From the NCBI GenBank assembly GCA_026646885.1, contig JAPKHK010000002.1:424381-488380 (forward strand): a DNA stretch of 64,000 nucleotides. Direction: 5' to 3'. Below, piece by piece: positions 37,647 through 47,227 of the stretch; positions within the stretch are counted from its first letter, which is position 1; every line of letters begins with the position of its first letter. This DNA is from Casimicrobiaceae bacterium. GTDB lineage: Bacteria > Pseudomonadota > Gammaproteobacteria > Burkholderiales > Casimicrobiaceae. Both the position numbers and the translations under genes were made by a program. The notes under the pieces were generated by a model, which worked only from the letters and a program-made list of their open reading frames with translations, was not told the DNA's origin and searched no databases.

Positions 37647-38429
37647 GTGGATTTTCGTTTCGATCCTGAGTTGTTGAGCGCGCTGCAAAGCGCACGCCGC
37701 CTGGTGGTGTTCACTGGCGCCGGCGTTTCCGCGGAAAGCGGCATCGCTACTTTTCGTGATGCGCTGACCGGCCTATGGACTCATTTTCGGGCTGAGGACT
37801 TGGCCACACCCGAAGGATTTCGCCGCGATCCGGCGCTGGTCTGGGGCTGGTATGAAGCGCGTCGTGCGCAAGTTCTGCGTGCGCAGCCAAACCCGGGGCA
37901 TCGGGCGATTGCGCACTTGGAACGACACTTGCCGCAGATTACCGTGGTCACCCAGAACGTCGACGATTTGCACGAGCGTGCCGGCAGCAGTGGCGTCTTG
38001 CACCTGCACGGCAGCTTGCACGCGCCGCGTTGCCTCGAGTGCGGCGCGCCGCATGATCCGCCCGCCTTGCCCCCGGGAGTGCCGCCCGAAGAAGGGCGCC
38101 TCGCGCCGCCGCGCTGCGTGCATTGCGGTGGCATGATTCGGCCCGGCGTTGTTCGGTTCGGCGAAATGTTGCCCGCGCGCAAACTGGGTGAGGCGCAAAA
38201 AGCCGCGCTGGCCGCGGACTTTCTGCTCTGCGTGGGCACCTCCGGCGTGGTTTGGCCGGCCGCGGGTCTGCCGGGTTTGGCGCGTGAGTCGGGTGCTACC
38301 GTGGCTCAGGTCAACGCCGACGTTTCGGAGCTCGACGCCATTTGCCAACACAATCTGCGCGGCCCTGCAGGCGAAGTCCTCCCTCTGCTGCTCAACGCGG
38401 CGTTTTCGGGGCGAGACTCACAGACCTAG
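37647..38429 (+). CDS. cobB: Sirtuin, NAD-dependent protein deacylase (CobB-like)
   Basis: A 260-residue sirtuin that removes acyl groups from lysines using NAD+. NAD-binding GAGVSAESGI (25-34), TQNVDDLH (102-109) and catalytic His121 in LHLHGS are visible. A zinc site is formed by CLEC (129, 132) and CVHC. Tyr69 and Arg72 in WYEARRAQ match the YxxR pair that in CobB/SIRT5 recognises succinyl and malonyl lysine, so desuccinylase activity is plausible. The start is GTG 37647. Its end overlaps the convergent EAL-HDOD gene by 12 bases. Confidence 0.9.
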   Translation: MDFRFDPELLSALQSARRLVVFTGAGVSAESGIATFRDALTGLWTHFRAEDLATPEGFRRDPALVWGWYEARRAQVLRAQPNPGHRAIAHLERHLPQITVVTQNVDDLHERAGSSGVLHLHGSLHAPRCLECGAPHDPPALPPGVPPEEGRLAPPRCVHCGGMIRPGVVRFGEMLPARKLGEAQKAALAADFLLCVGTSGVVWPAAGLPGLARESGATVAQVNADVSELDAICQHNLRGPAGEVLPLLLNAAFSGRDSQT

Positions 38430-39641
38430 TTTTTCCACCCAATCGAGGGCTTCGAGGTGGGCGTTGTTGAGTTGCTGTGCGCTGACACCCAGAAGGCTGG
38501 CCAGTTCGCTCACCTCCCTCAGTTCAGGATCTTCGCAGGCGATCGCCAGCTGCAAGAAGGGCGCAAAAAGACCGGCGCTGTGCAGCAGGGCGTCGTTGAC
38601 GGCTTCGGGCAGATTGAGCTGATCGAGGACCGCGTCCATGGGCATTTCGAGGATGGCGTCGAGCATGGAGAAGACGCCGACGACATAGAGATTGTCGCGC
38701 TCCGCCGGGGCGACCACTTTCTCGCCGAGGAGCTCCATGAGACGGCCGCGAGTCACGGCGGTCTTGATCAGCGCCGGGGCGACTCGGCCGCTCTTGTCGG
38801 CGGTGAGCAAGAGTAGCGTCAGCCAGCGGTAGAGTTTCTGATAGCCGAGTATGGCGACAGCATGACGGAAGGACTGGATTTCGCAGGAAAGCCCGAAGCC
38901 CGCGGAATTGATGTAGCGCAGCAGCTTGTAAGACAGGGTCATGTCGCGCTTCAAGGCGGTCTCGATTTCCGCGACTTCGGCGCCGTTGCGTACCAAGTTT
39001 AGTAGGTGGAAAATGCTGGCGAAGCTCGGTGCGATCACCTTGGCCTTGACGGTTTCCGGCTTGGCAAAATAGAAGCCCTGGAAAAAATCGAAATTGGCGT
39101 CTTTGCAGAACTTGAACTCCGCCTGACTTTCGAGTTTCTTGGCGACTTTCTTGACTGGAAAGCGCTGTAGGGCCTTGGCTAGTTGGGCGCAACGCTCCAG
39201 ACCGTGGGCGCGCAGGTCGAGCTTGACGTAGTTCGCCACCGGCAGGTACGCGGCCTGGTGTGGCGTAGCGTCGAAGTCGTCGAGAGCGATGCCGTAACCT
39301 TCCTCGCGCAAGGCTTTGACGCGCGGCAAGAGATCGGAGGTTCCCTGCACCGAGAGCTGGAGTTCGAGAACCACGCCCGCGGGCTGGAGCAACGCGAGAT
39401 AATTTCCGGCGATCAGCTCCTTGTCGACATTGATGAAGGCGATCTTGTTGCCAACCAGGCATTCACGTCCCATGTTGGTGAATGTGTTCACCAGCACATT
39501 GGCGTCGGCGCTCATCGCATCATCGATGTTTGCCGATTCGGCTTCGGCGGAGCCGCGGAAAAGCATTTCGTAGCCGATGATGGCTTGATTGCGGTCGACG
39601 ATGGGCTGGCGCCCGATGAAGGCGTTGGCTTCTGCGGTCAT
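38418..39641 (-). CDS. EAL-HDOD signalling protein with degenerate EAL domain
   Basis: A 407-residue protein of the YuxH/CdgJ-like type. An N-terminal EAL-like domain (about 8-195) begins FIGRQPIVDRNQAIIGYEMLFR. The catalytic EAL tripeptide is replaced by ELQ (VVLELQLSV), and the later metal motif reads DDFD, so c-di-GMP cleavage is unlikely. The HDOD domain (about 200-395) contains RDMTLSYKLLRYINSAGFG. Such proteins act as regulators without classic phosphodiesterase activity. ATG 39641 is preferred over the open frame to 39683. Confidence 0.85.
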   Translation of the reverse strand: MTAEANAFIGRQPIVDRNQAIIGYEMLFRGSAEAESANIDDAMSADANVLVNTFTNMGRECLVGNKIAFINVDKELIAGNYLALLQPAGVVLELQLSVQGTSDLLPRVKALREEGYGIALDDFDATPHQAAYLPVANYVKLDLRAHGLERCAQLAKALQRFPVKKVAKKLESQAEFKFCKDANFDFFQGFYFAKPETVKAKVIAPSFASIFHLLNLVRNGAEVAEIETALKRDMTLSYKLLRYINSAGFGLSCEIQSFRHAVAILGYQKLYRWLTLLLLTADKSGRVAPALIKTAVTRGRLMELLGEKVVAPAERDNLYVVGVFSMLDAILEMPMDAVLDQLNLPEAVNDALLHSAGLFAPFLQLAIACEDPELREVSELASLLGVSAQQLNNAHLEALDWVEKLGL

Positions 39642-39773
39642 GATGGCATCGAGTGAGGGCGCAAAGACACATAACGGCAGCAACCGAGCAAACCTTGATA
39701 TTGCGGCGACTCGGAAAGTGCGGACAGCGCCGCGCTCTCAGGGTTTTGCTTGCCGAAGACCCAACCAGTGCGC

Positions 39774-40610
39774 CTAGCGGTCGACATAGATATCGCGGTA
39801 GCCGGCATAAATGGAACCCAGGATCACCGGACTCAGTACCAGCCAGCCAAGGAGAAAGGGAATGCTCGCTACCACGGCGAGCACCAGGCCAAGCAGGCCA
39901 TAAAGGAAGAATGCGGCGAAGTTGGCAAGGCAGACCTTGAAACTCGAACGCAGCGCCGCGAGCGGTTCGATGTCGTGGAACACCACCAGAGCCGGTGCAA
40001 ACCAGAAAGCCATGGCCAAGGGGATTAGGAGCAGCAGGAAAACCAACACCGCGACGAGAAACCCGGCGATGAGCCCCCCAGCGCCGGCAAGGACATCGAC
40101 CGGCTCGCCGCTGAGCAGGTCGGGGAGATTCGGCACTCCGAACCCCACCAGAGCGACCACGAAGACGATCAGCAGTATGGCGATGGTGCCGACCAAATAC
40201 AGTAGGCCGAGGGTCAATAGTGGGCCCGCCTTCGCGCTGAAACCGCCAAAAAGATGCGATAGCTCCAGCGGTTCGCCTTGTTTGAGTGCCGCGCAACCGA
40301 GCATGATGCCAGCCAGGAGCACCGGTGATATGAGGCTCATCGCGATTTGTCCCAGTGGCACGACGCTCAGACCCAAAGACAGCCCGATCAGGATGATGGT
40401 GAAAAGTATCCACATGCCTGGCGCTTCTTTGAAGAAGCCCCATCCGCTGCTGAGCCAAGCAACGCCATTGCCGGCTGGCACTTTGCGGCCCTCGGGGCGA
40501 AAGCCGGGGCTCTGTGGCGCGGGCGGCCCGCTTTGGGGAAAACTTGGCGGGGCGTAGGGATTCTCACCGCCGGACGGGTTTGGGACGCTGTTTGGCGTAG
40601 ATTCGGTCAT
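39774..40610 (-). CDS. BPSS1780-family membrane protein, second copy
   Basis: A 278-residue membrane protein. It has a Pro/Gly/Ser-rich cytoplasmic N-terminus (NPYAPPSFPQSGPPAPQSPG) and then five or six hydrophobic segments. The signature WFAPALVVFHDIEPLAALRSSF matches the protein at 27022. Function is unknown. ATG 40610 starts MTESTPN; the open frame to 40694 looks non-coding. It follows the EAL-HDOD gene on the same strand at a distance of 132 bases. Confidence 0.78.
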   Translation of the reverse strand: MTESTPNSVPNPSGGENPYAPPSFPQSGPPAPQSPGFRPEGRKVPAGNGVAWLSSGWGFFKEAPGMWILFTIILIGLSLGLSVVPLGQIAMSLISPVLLAGIMLGCAALKQGEPLELSHLFGGFSAKAGPLLTLGLLYLVGTIAILLIVFVVALVGFGVPNLPDLLSGEPVDVLAGAGGLIAGFLVAVLVFLLLLIPLAMAFWFAPALVVFHDIEPLAALRSSFKVCLANFAAFFLYGLLGLVLAVVASIPFLLGWLVLSPVILGSIYAGYRDIYVDR

Positions 40611-40876
40611 GGCGTGAGACTCCCGAAAGTGGGGGCTAGTGGTGGCTATTCTACGAGGCCTGATGCGGGCGTGCCAGCAAGTCAGCAGGCACATGGGCAG
40701 CCGGATGCAACCCTGGAGGTGCTTGAGCCCGGCGCATTGGTGCCCTGCCCCGAACTTTTTGCCGCCCAGCCACTGGCCAAGCGCGGGGTGCTGCCCGCGC
40801 AGGTGTCGCCCGGATCAAGTGCAATCAAATCGTCCATGTGCAGTACCTTGGCATAGCGGCTCTTGTCCGCCTCTTT

Positions 40877-41254
40877 CTAAGGCCCTCCAGGCGAAGGCGC
40901 CAGCGCGGCCAAACTCTTGCCGAAACAAGCCAATGCGCGCAGCGCGAAATAAATCGCTTCCGTTGCCACCATACGCAGCGGTTCATCCACCCAGGCGCCG
41001 CGACCGGGCAAGTGTTCGAATTGAGCGAGCGCCAGATCGTCCGGACCCAGCGCCGGAAGTGGCACGAAGGCGGTTAGCGCCAAGATCGCCACTAACAGCG
41101 CGCCAGGATCGCCAAGGCGCGCGGGGGCAAGCCACAGTGCCCAGGCATAAGGGGCGGCGAGGGTGAACTGCGCGGCTGCTGCAAAGGGAATGATGGCGCT
41201 CATGGCGCCGGTGACCGCCTCCGTTCGTGGGACGGTTGGGGCATCCTTGGACAT
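40877..41254 (-). CDS. Small membrane protein of unknown function
   Basis: A 125-residue protein with two or three hydrophobic stretches (about residues 18-45, 50-68 and 95-115). I recognise no family. The ATG at 41254 lies 8 bases after the MFS transporter stop on the same strand, so it probably belongs to that transcript. The segment LALAQFEHLPGRGAWVDEPLRMVATEAIYFALRA looks protein-like. The 266 bases between it and the BPSS1780 gene hold no recognised gene. Confidence 0.5.
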   Translation of the reverse strand: MSKDAPTVPRTEAVTGAMSAIIPFAAAAQFTLAAPYAWALWLAPARLGDPGALLVAILALTAFVPLPALGPDDLALAQFEHLPGRGAWVDEPLRMVATEAIYFALRALACFGKSLAALAPSPGGP

Positions 41255-41262
41255 GCTTGCAA

Positions 41263-42456
41263 CTACACCGAATCGGACTTGGCACGCTTGCGCGCGAAAC
41301 CAAAAAGTATCACCGCCAAAAAAGTGAGGGCGATTAGCGGGATGGCGAGCTGGTTGAGCATGTGCCAGCCGGAACTTGTAACCACCACGCCGGAGGTGAA
41401 CGAAGAGGCGGCCATCACCAGGAATATCAAGAAGTCGTTGAAACCTTGCGTCTTGGCCTTGTCCGCCGGGAGATAGGCTTCAGTGAGCAAGGTCGTGCCG
41501 CCGACGAAAAGGAAGTTCCAGCCCACGCCCAGCAGCAAGAGCGCCCACCAGAAGTGCATGAGTGTCTGGCCGGACAGCGCAATGCCCAGGCAGACCGCCA
41601 TTGCGCCTACACCCGAGAAGAGTACGGGCAAGACACCCAGGCGGGTGATCAGCCAGCCGGTGACGAAGGAGGGCGCGAACATGCCGATCACGTGCCACTG
41701 CAAGACAAAGGCCGCGTCACCGAAGCCCAGGCCGCAGAATTCCATGGCCAGCGGCGTGGCGCTCATCAGGAGGTTCATCACCCCGTAGCCTACGGTGGCG
41801 GCCAGTACCGCTACCAGAAAGGTCGGCTGCCGGGCAATTTCGCCCAAAGAACGCGCTGGTCCATGGGCTTCCTCGTCACTGGGCTTTGGAAAGCGCAGAC
41901 TCGCGGCAATCAGCATGGCCAGCATCGCAAGGCCCACCAAGGATGCATAAGAAGCGAGGAAGCGCGTCGCGGAGAGGTCAAGAGTCTGGCGTCCCAGCCA
42001 GGGCCCGACAAATCCACCGACGATGCCGCCGGCGAGCGTGAGCGAGATGGCGCGGGACTTGAAATCCGGTGGCGCGACTTCCGCGGCGGCGAAGCGCAGA
42101 TATTGCCCGAAAGCTTGGTAGATCCCCGAACAGAAGGTCGCCGTCAGCAGGAGCGCGAAGCTCTGCATCGCCATTGCCAAGGCACCCAGCAGTCCCCCGG
42201 TCATGCCGGCTGCGGCGCCGAGCATGAAACCGGCGCGCCGGCCGTGGAGCTTCATGAAATGCGAAGCCGGTAAGGTGCTCAGTGCCGACCCCAATACGTA
42301 GGTGACGATCGGTAGCGTGGCGAAGCGCTTGTCGCCGGCAAGGGCGAAACCAGCCAGGCCATTGACCGCCACCAAGAGCACTCCATTGGTGAGCAGCAGT
42401 GCCTGGGCGGTGGCAAGCAGGGCGACGGCGCGGCGGGCGGAAATCATGGGCGGCAT
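41263..42456 (-). CDS. Major facilitator superfamily transporter
   Basis: A 397-residue, 12-helix MFS protein. The helix 2-3 loop (KLHGRRAGFMLGAAAG) is the usual MFS signature region, and an acidic central loop (PKPSDEEAHGPARS) separates two six-helix halves. Helix 5 contains GGIVGGFVGPWLGRQ. The substrate is unknown. ATG 42456 is preferred to the distant start at 42522; ATG 42447 is an alternative. It lies divergent to plsB with a 90-base gap. Confidence 0.83.
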   Translation of the reverse strand: MPPMISARRAVALLATAQALLLTNGVLLVAVNGLAGFALAGDKRFATLPIVTYVLGSALSTLPASHFMKLHGRRAGFMLGAAAGMTGGLLGALAMAMQSFALLLTATFCSGIYQAFGQYLRFAAAEVAPPDFKSRAISLTLAGGIVGGFVGPWLGRQTLDLSATRFLASYASLVGLAMLAMLIAASLRFPKPSDEEAHGPARSLGEIARQPTFLVAVLAATVGYGVMNLLMSATPLAMEFCGLGFGDAAFVLQWHVIGMFAPSFVTGWLITRLGVLPVLFSGVGAMAVCLGIALSGQTLMHFWWALLLLGVGWNFLFVGGTTLLTEAYLPADKAKTQGFNDFLIFLVMAASSFTSGVVVTSSGWHMLNQLAIPLIALTFLAVILFGFARKRAKSDSV

Positions 42457-42545
42457 TGCAGCATGGAAGCGGGCAACTGCGCAAGCCGGTGCGCGGCAGT
42501 TTCGCGTCGCCGGATTATTCAATACACTCGCGAGGAGAGGAAACC

Positions 42546-44999
42546 GTGCTCAACCTGGATATAGCCGGTGCATCACTGAGCTTGCTGCGGCGCGCGCTGT
42601 ATGCGTGGATTCGTGTGAGCGTGCAGCCCGAGCCGCCGAGTGCGCTGGGCTTGAATCCGGCGCAGCCCGTCTGTTACGTGCTCCACGGCCGCCACCTTTC
42701 GAATCTCCTGGTGCTTTTCGAGGAGACGCGCCGCGCCGGACTGCCGGCGCCGCGCGCGCCGATTGCGCTTGGAAATCAGAGCCTGCCGCGAAGCTTCTTT
42801 GTCCTGGAGCGCAGCAGCACCATGGCCGGAGCGCCGCATAATCGCTTCAAGCTCTCGCCGGTGCTCTGCGGCTTGGTCGATGCCTTGGTCGCAGAGCCCA
42901 GTGCCGATGCGCAAATCGTGCCGGTGAACGTGTTCTGGGGGCGTGCCCCGGACAAGCAGCAGTCAGTCCTCAAGGCGCTTGTTGCAGAAGCCTGGCGAAC
43001 GCCCGGGGTGTTTCGCCAAGGCCTCGCCATCCTGTTACATGGCCGGCAGGTGCTGGTGCGCTTCAGCACGCCATTTTCCCTGCGCGAACTGCTTGCCGGA
43101 GAAGTGGACGCGCGGCGGGGTGAGCGCAAACTCGCGCGCATCCTGCGCGTGCATTTTCGCCGGCAGCGCGAGATGGCGATCGGACCCGATCTTTCGCACC
43201 GCAACACCGTAATCGACGCACTGCTTGAAGCACCGGCCGTCGGCGCGGCCATCGCCGCCGAGGCGGCCCAGCGGGGGATCGCCGAGCGCGCCGCGGTGGC
43301 CAGAGCTCGGCGCTTCGCCTTGGAGATCGCCTCCGACTACAGTTACGGCGTGGTGCGGGCTTTCGAGATCTTTCTCACCTGGCTCTGGACCCAGCTCTAC
43401 GACGGTGTCGAGGTGAGCAACTTCGACGCCCTACTCAAGATCGCGCCCGGGCAAGGTATCGTCTATCTACCCTGTCACCGCAGCCACATCGATTATCTGC
43501 TGCTCTCTTATGTGCTTCATCAGCGCGGCCTCACGCCGCCGCACATCGCCGCGGGGGAGAATCTCAATTTGCCGGTCGTGGGCGCACTGCTGCGGCGGGG
43601 CGGGGCATTCTTTCTCCGGCGCAGCTTCAAGGGGGAACCGCTGTATGCGGCGGTCTTCCACGAGTATTTGCATCTCATGTTGGCACGCGGATTTCCAGTC
43701 GAGTATTTCATCGAAGGCGGACGCAGCCGTAACGGTCGTACTCTGGCGCCCAAGGCGGGGCTGCTGGGCATGACCGTGCGCAGTTTCCTGCGCGCGCACA
43801 CGCGGCCGCTAATACTGGTGCCGGTTTACTTGGGCTATGAGAAATTGCTCGAAGGCAGGGATTTCGTCGAGGAGCTTCAGGGAAAGCCCAAGGAACGAGA
43901 ATCGATCTGGGGCCTGCTGAGCGCGTGGCGTCTGTTGCGCGGCCGCTACGGCAAAGTGCACGTCAATTTTGGTGAACCGCTGTGCTTGAATGACCTTCTC
44001 GACCAGCGGGTTCCAGATTGGCGCAGCGCCCAGGATTTGCGTGCTCCCTGGGTTCGAGAAATCATCGACAAGGTCAGCGAGACGCTGGCGGAGCGCATCA
44101 ACAGCGCCGCCGTGGCGACACCGGTCAACTTAGTGGCCGTGAGCCTGCTGCTCACGCCGAAACAAACCGCCGACGAGCAGGCTCTGACGCAACAGATTGC
44201 GCTCTGCCAAGATTTGCTGCGGCGCCTGCCCTATTCGCCGCAAGCGCGCGTTTCCAGCCTGGAGCCGGGAGAAATTTTGGCTGAGGTGGGGCGACTGGGG
44301 TTCATCGAGCGCTTCGATCACCCCTTGGGCGCGCTTTGGCGAGTCAAGGCGGGAATGGCGCCACAGCTCGCCTATTTCCGCAACAATGTAACGCATCTGT
44401 TGGCTCTACCGTCGCTGCTGGCCTGCCTGCTGGCACGCAACCGCCGCTTGGAGTTGGCGCGGGGGCGCGAAGTCTTTGCGGGGCTGCAGGCGATACTGCG
44501 CGCGGAATTGTACTTGCGTGGCACTCCCGAGGAGGCCGCTGGCGGATTCGGGGCACTGATCGCGGTGCTGGCGGATATGGCTTTGGTTCGCCAACGCGAG
44601 GGCAGCGGCCGACTCGCCGCTCCCGACGCGAACACGCCCGCCTTTGCCCAACTGCGCTGGCTGGGAGAGATCATTCGCCCGACGCTGGAGCGGTATTTCC
44701 TGACGCTGTCCTTGCTGCAACGTCATGGCCCCGGCGTGCTCACGCGAAAGGGACTCGAGGAGGCGAGCCACTTGCTTTCGCAGCGCCTGGCCTTGCTCTA
44801 TGCGTTCAATACGCCGGAGTTCTCCGAGCGCTATCTGTTCTCCGGATTCGTCAGCACCCTGCTCGACGTTTCTTGGCTGCGCGAGGACGAGGCTGGAAAG
44901 CTATGCTTCGACGAGCGCATCGCGACCCCGGTGCAACATGCCGCGCTGGTACTGCCCGTCGAGGCACGGGAAACGATTCGCCGCATGGCGGGTTCCTAG
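42546..44999 (+). CDS. plsB: Glycerol-3-phosphate 1-O-acyltransferase
   Basis: The membrane-bound PlsB that acylates sn-glycerol 3-phosphate to lysophosphatidate, the first step of phospholipid synthesis. The 817-residue length agrees with E. coli PlsB (807). The catalytic HX4D is His311-Arg-Ser-His-Ile-Asp316 in PCHRSHIDYLLLSYVL. Further acyltransferase blocks are GAFFLRRSFKG, FIEGGRSRNGR (phosphate binding) and LVPVYLGYEKL. The start is GTG 42546 behind a strong GAGGAGAGGA site; the frame from 42399 runs antisense to the MFS gene and is rejected. Confidence 0.93.
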   Translation: MLNLDIAGASLSLLRRALYAWIRVSVQPEPPSALGLNPAQPVCYVLHGRHLSNLLVLFEETRRAGLPAPRAPIALGNQSLPRSFFVLERSSTMAGAPHNRFKLSPVLCGLVDALVAEPSADAQIVPVNVFWGRAPDKQQSVLKALVAEAWRTPGVFRQGLAILLHGRQVLVRFSTPFSLRELLAGEVDARRGERKLARILRVHFRRQREMAIGPDLSHRNTVIDALLEAPAVGAAIAAEAAQRGIAERAAVARARRFALEIASDYSYGVVRAFEIFLTWLWTQLYDGVEVSNFDALLKIAPGQGIVYLPCHRSHIDYLLLSYVLHQRGLTPPHIAAGENLNLPVVGALLRRGGAFFLRRSFKGEPLYAAVFHEYLHLMLARGFPVEYFIEGGRSRNGRTLAPKAGLLGMTVRSFLRAHTRPLILVPVYLGYEKLLEGRDFVEELQGKPKERESIWGLLSAWRLLRGRYGKVHVNFGEPLCLNDLLDQRVPDWRSAQDLRAPWVREIIDKVSETLAERINSAAVATPVNLVAVSLLLTPKQTADEQALTQQIALCQDLLRRLPYSPQARVSSLEPGEILAEVGRLGFIERFDHPLGALWRVKAGMAPQLAYFRNNVTHLLALPSLLACLLARNRRLELARGREVFAGLQAILRAELYLRGTPEEAAGGFGALIAVLADMALVRQREGSGRLAAPDANTPAFAQLRWLGEIIRPTLERYFLTLSLLQRHGPGVLTRKGLEEASHLLSQRLALLYAFNTPEFSERYLFSGFVSTLLDVSWLREDEAGKLCFDERIATPVQHAALVLPVEARETIRRMAGS

Positions 45000-45452
45000 C
45001 GGGGTGTCTGCGGCAAGCTCGGTCAACAGCGCCGGCGACGCTTTCGCCGGGGCGGGTGGAGAAAGGGGGTGATACCCACCAAGCGAACGAGTCCCGCGTA
45101 CTCGCCATCTTTCTTGGCTTGCCGCGCATCGCCATGGAGCGCGGCCCGGCGCGCCAGCACCTTGCCGGTCTGCGGCGCGACCAACGCTTCGCCCCAAATT
45201 CCCCGGGGCCGCTGGCTGCTCCGGGCAAACCGGATCGAGCAACCGGCAAGCTGCGGAGCGAAGCCCCAGGAGCCGCGTGGAGAAAGCGGCGTATTCCTTC
45301 GTTGACGGGCCTATTTTCGATCATCGCGCCCATTCTTCCGGCTGGGCGGTTGCCGCCCACCTGCACGCGGTATAGGCAGCGAAGGCGCGAGTCGCTATGA
45401 TAACGTCATCGGTGCCCGCCAGCGCGCGGGCGAGGGTGAGGGGAGAAGAACG
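45000..45452. other. Gene-free interval between plsB and a membrane-protein gene
   Basis: About 450 bases with no convincing coding frame on either strand. Frames of 78 (plus) and 171 (minus) codons are Arg/Pro-rich shadows without a usable ribosome-binding site. A small perfect hairpin (TGGGCGG/CCGCCCA, 45343-45359) lies about 90 bases before the next gene and could be part of its leader. No tRNA was recognised. Confidence 0.45.
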
Positions 45453-47162
45453 ATGGCTCAAGAGAAGCCTGCAACGAACGCAGCGAAGGCGGTGCCCAAA
45501 TCGAGCGATTGGCTGGTCTGGGGATTGATTATCGGTTCCGTTGCGATATTGCTGGTCGCGCATTTGGCCTTTGCGCGCTTGGCCAAATCGGCCCTTGGCC
45601 CGCAAAGCGTGGCGTCTGGGTTCGGTTCGGTTTGGGTTTTCACGCAAGGCAGCTTGTGGCGCCTCAACGGTCAGGGTGCGACGCAGGCGCGGTTCCATGG
45701 GCAGCGCAACGGCTTGGGCAAGGTGGTGAGCCAGATGGCCGCCTTTGGATCCCATCGCGTCTTCCTGCGCGATGCTGATGCCCGTTCGTGGCGCGACTGC
45801 ACGGCAGGGGAAAGTGGTGTCGCGCTGGCGTGTACGCCCGTTTTCAGCGGCGACTTCTCGGGGCGCAACGCCGCAGAGGGCGCCATTGCCGTAGCGCCGG
45901 ACGGACAGCGCTGGGTTTTTGTCGATTTCACTGCCGGGGAGTTGTTGCTCTTCGATCGCGACCAGCGGTTGATTGCGCTGGGCAAGGGCCTGCGGAGTCC
46001 GGAAGGGGGTTCCGCGACATGGCTGGGCCCGCAAGAACTGGGCGTGATCGCCTCGGACCAGGCGGCGCTCCATGCCACTGAAATCGCCGGCGACAAGTTT
46101 GGGCCCTTGCAGCTGCGCTGGAACTTAGCGGTGAACGACCAGCAGTCCAAGGGTCATATCTGGTCGGCTGCCTGGGGGGCGGAACGGCGCTCCTGGTATC
46201 TCGCCTACTCGGAGTCGCGCCGCGCCAAGCGAGCACTCTGGAAAGCGGATCGAGAGGGCCGGCGGATCGAGGTCATATCCTTGGGAGAAGGTGAGCCCGC
46301 CGAGATCGCCAATCTGGACAAGGAAACCGTACTCGTGCCGGATGTCGTGCGCGGGCAGGTGCATCAGGTCGTCTCCTGGGCCAACGACCGCGTCAGCGAG
46401 TTCGGCGATGCTGATTTTCGCGAGGCGCTCGCCCGTGGCCGTGAGCGCTATTCCTGGTTCGACCCGCTGCAGAACCTTGCCTTGGGTGCGCTGATCGTGG
46501 TGCCCCTGAGCCTCGCCCTGCTTCTGGCTTTTCGCGAGAGCCAGCGCCGCGCCAAGTTGCAGAGTGAACCGGCTGACCTGCCTGCGCTCGAGGAGGACGC
46601 CGAGTTCTGGTTTACCCCCGATGAGAGGCAGGTGGCGTTGCGCCACGGTTTAGTGCTGGCGGGAAGCCTCGCCGTTGCCGCTATCCTGATCATGCAGTTT
46701 CGGGTCTTTGGCGGCGTATTCAGCGCGGGGCCTTATCTACTGGGGATAGTGACCAGCCTTCTGGTTCTCGGAGTGCTCCTTGCTGGCGGGCTCTTCTGGT
46801 GGCGCCAGCGCGAACTGGGCCCGCCCGGGCTGGCGGTCAAAGGTGAGGAGGTTCTGTTCGATCCGGGCGATGGCAAGATCGAGCAGCATCTGCGCGAAGC
46901 AATGCTCACCGACGGGCGGCGCCTGCTGGTTGGCAAACACCTTTTCTGGTTACGTCAAGAGGGTTTTGGCATCGGCCCCGAATGGAACGCGGCCGAATTG
47001 CAGGCCTATCTGGTGAAGGACCTGCCGCGTTCCACCTATCGGAGCGTCTTTAGACTGCAATGGCTGTATTTCCAGCGCAACCCGGTGGTCTTCTGGATCA
47101 CTTTCCTGCCGATCGTCCTGGCTCTGATTCTCCTCGTCGCGCTGGTGCTCATGGGCAGATAG
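45453..47162 (+). CDS. Membrane protein of unknown function with beta-propeller-like extracytoplasmic region
   Basis: A 569-residue protein. After a hydrophilic start, one helix spans about 21-42. A periplasmic region (about 45-340) follows with repeated beta-rich units such as SVWVFTQGSLWRLNGQG and QRWVFVDFTAGELLLFDRD, resembling NHL-type propellers. Four further hydrophobic segments lie at about 344-364, 400-420, 425-447 and 545-567. I recognise no named family. ATG 45453 has a GGGAGAAGAA site. The gene lies 65 bases before hoxF, but I see no functional link to the hydrogenase. Confidence 0.6.
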   Translation: MAQEKPATNAAKAVPKSSDWLVWGLIIGSVAILLVAHLAFARLAKSALGPQSVASGFGSVWVFTQGSLWRLNGQGATQARFHGQRNGLGKVVSQMAAFGSHRVFLRDADARSWRDCTAGESGVALACTPVFSGDFSGRNAAEGAIAVAPDGQRWVFVDFTAGELLLFDRDQRLIALGKGLRSPEGGSATWLGPQELGVIASDQAALHATEIAGDKFGPLQLRWNLAVNDQQSKGHIWSAAWGAERRSWYLAYSESRRAKRALWKADREGRRIEVISLGEGEPAEIANLDKETVLVPDVVRGQVHQVVSWANDRVSEFGDADFREALARGRERYSWFDPLQNLALGALIVVPLSLALLLAFRESQRRAKLQSEPADLPALEEDAEFWFTPDERQVALRHGLVLAGSLAVAAILIMQFRVFGGVFSAGPYLLGIVTSLLVLGVLLAGGLFWWRQRELGPPGLAVKGEEVLFDPGDGKIEQHLREAMLTDGRRLLVGKHLFWLRQEGFGIGPEWNAAELQAYLVKDLPRSTYRSVFRLQWLYFQRNPVVFWITFLPIVLALILLVALVLMGR

Positions 47163-47227
47163 CCGGTCACGCCGCGGTCATGATTTTGCGCAAGCACGGG
47201 GCGAGGCATTTGTGCTAAGTTGCCAGT

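Noticed and set aside
44851-45366. 171-codon minus-strand frame over the plsB end and following gap
   Set aside because: Arg/Pro/Ala-rich composition, overlap with plsB and no ribosome-binding site; typical GC-rich shadow.
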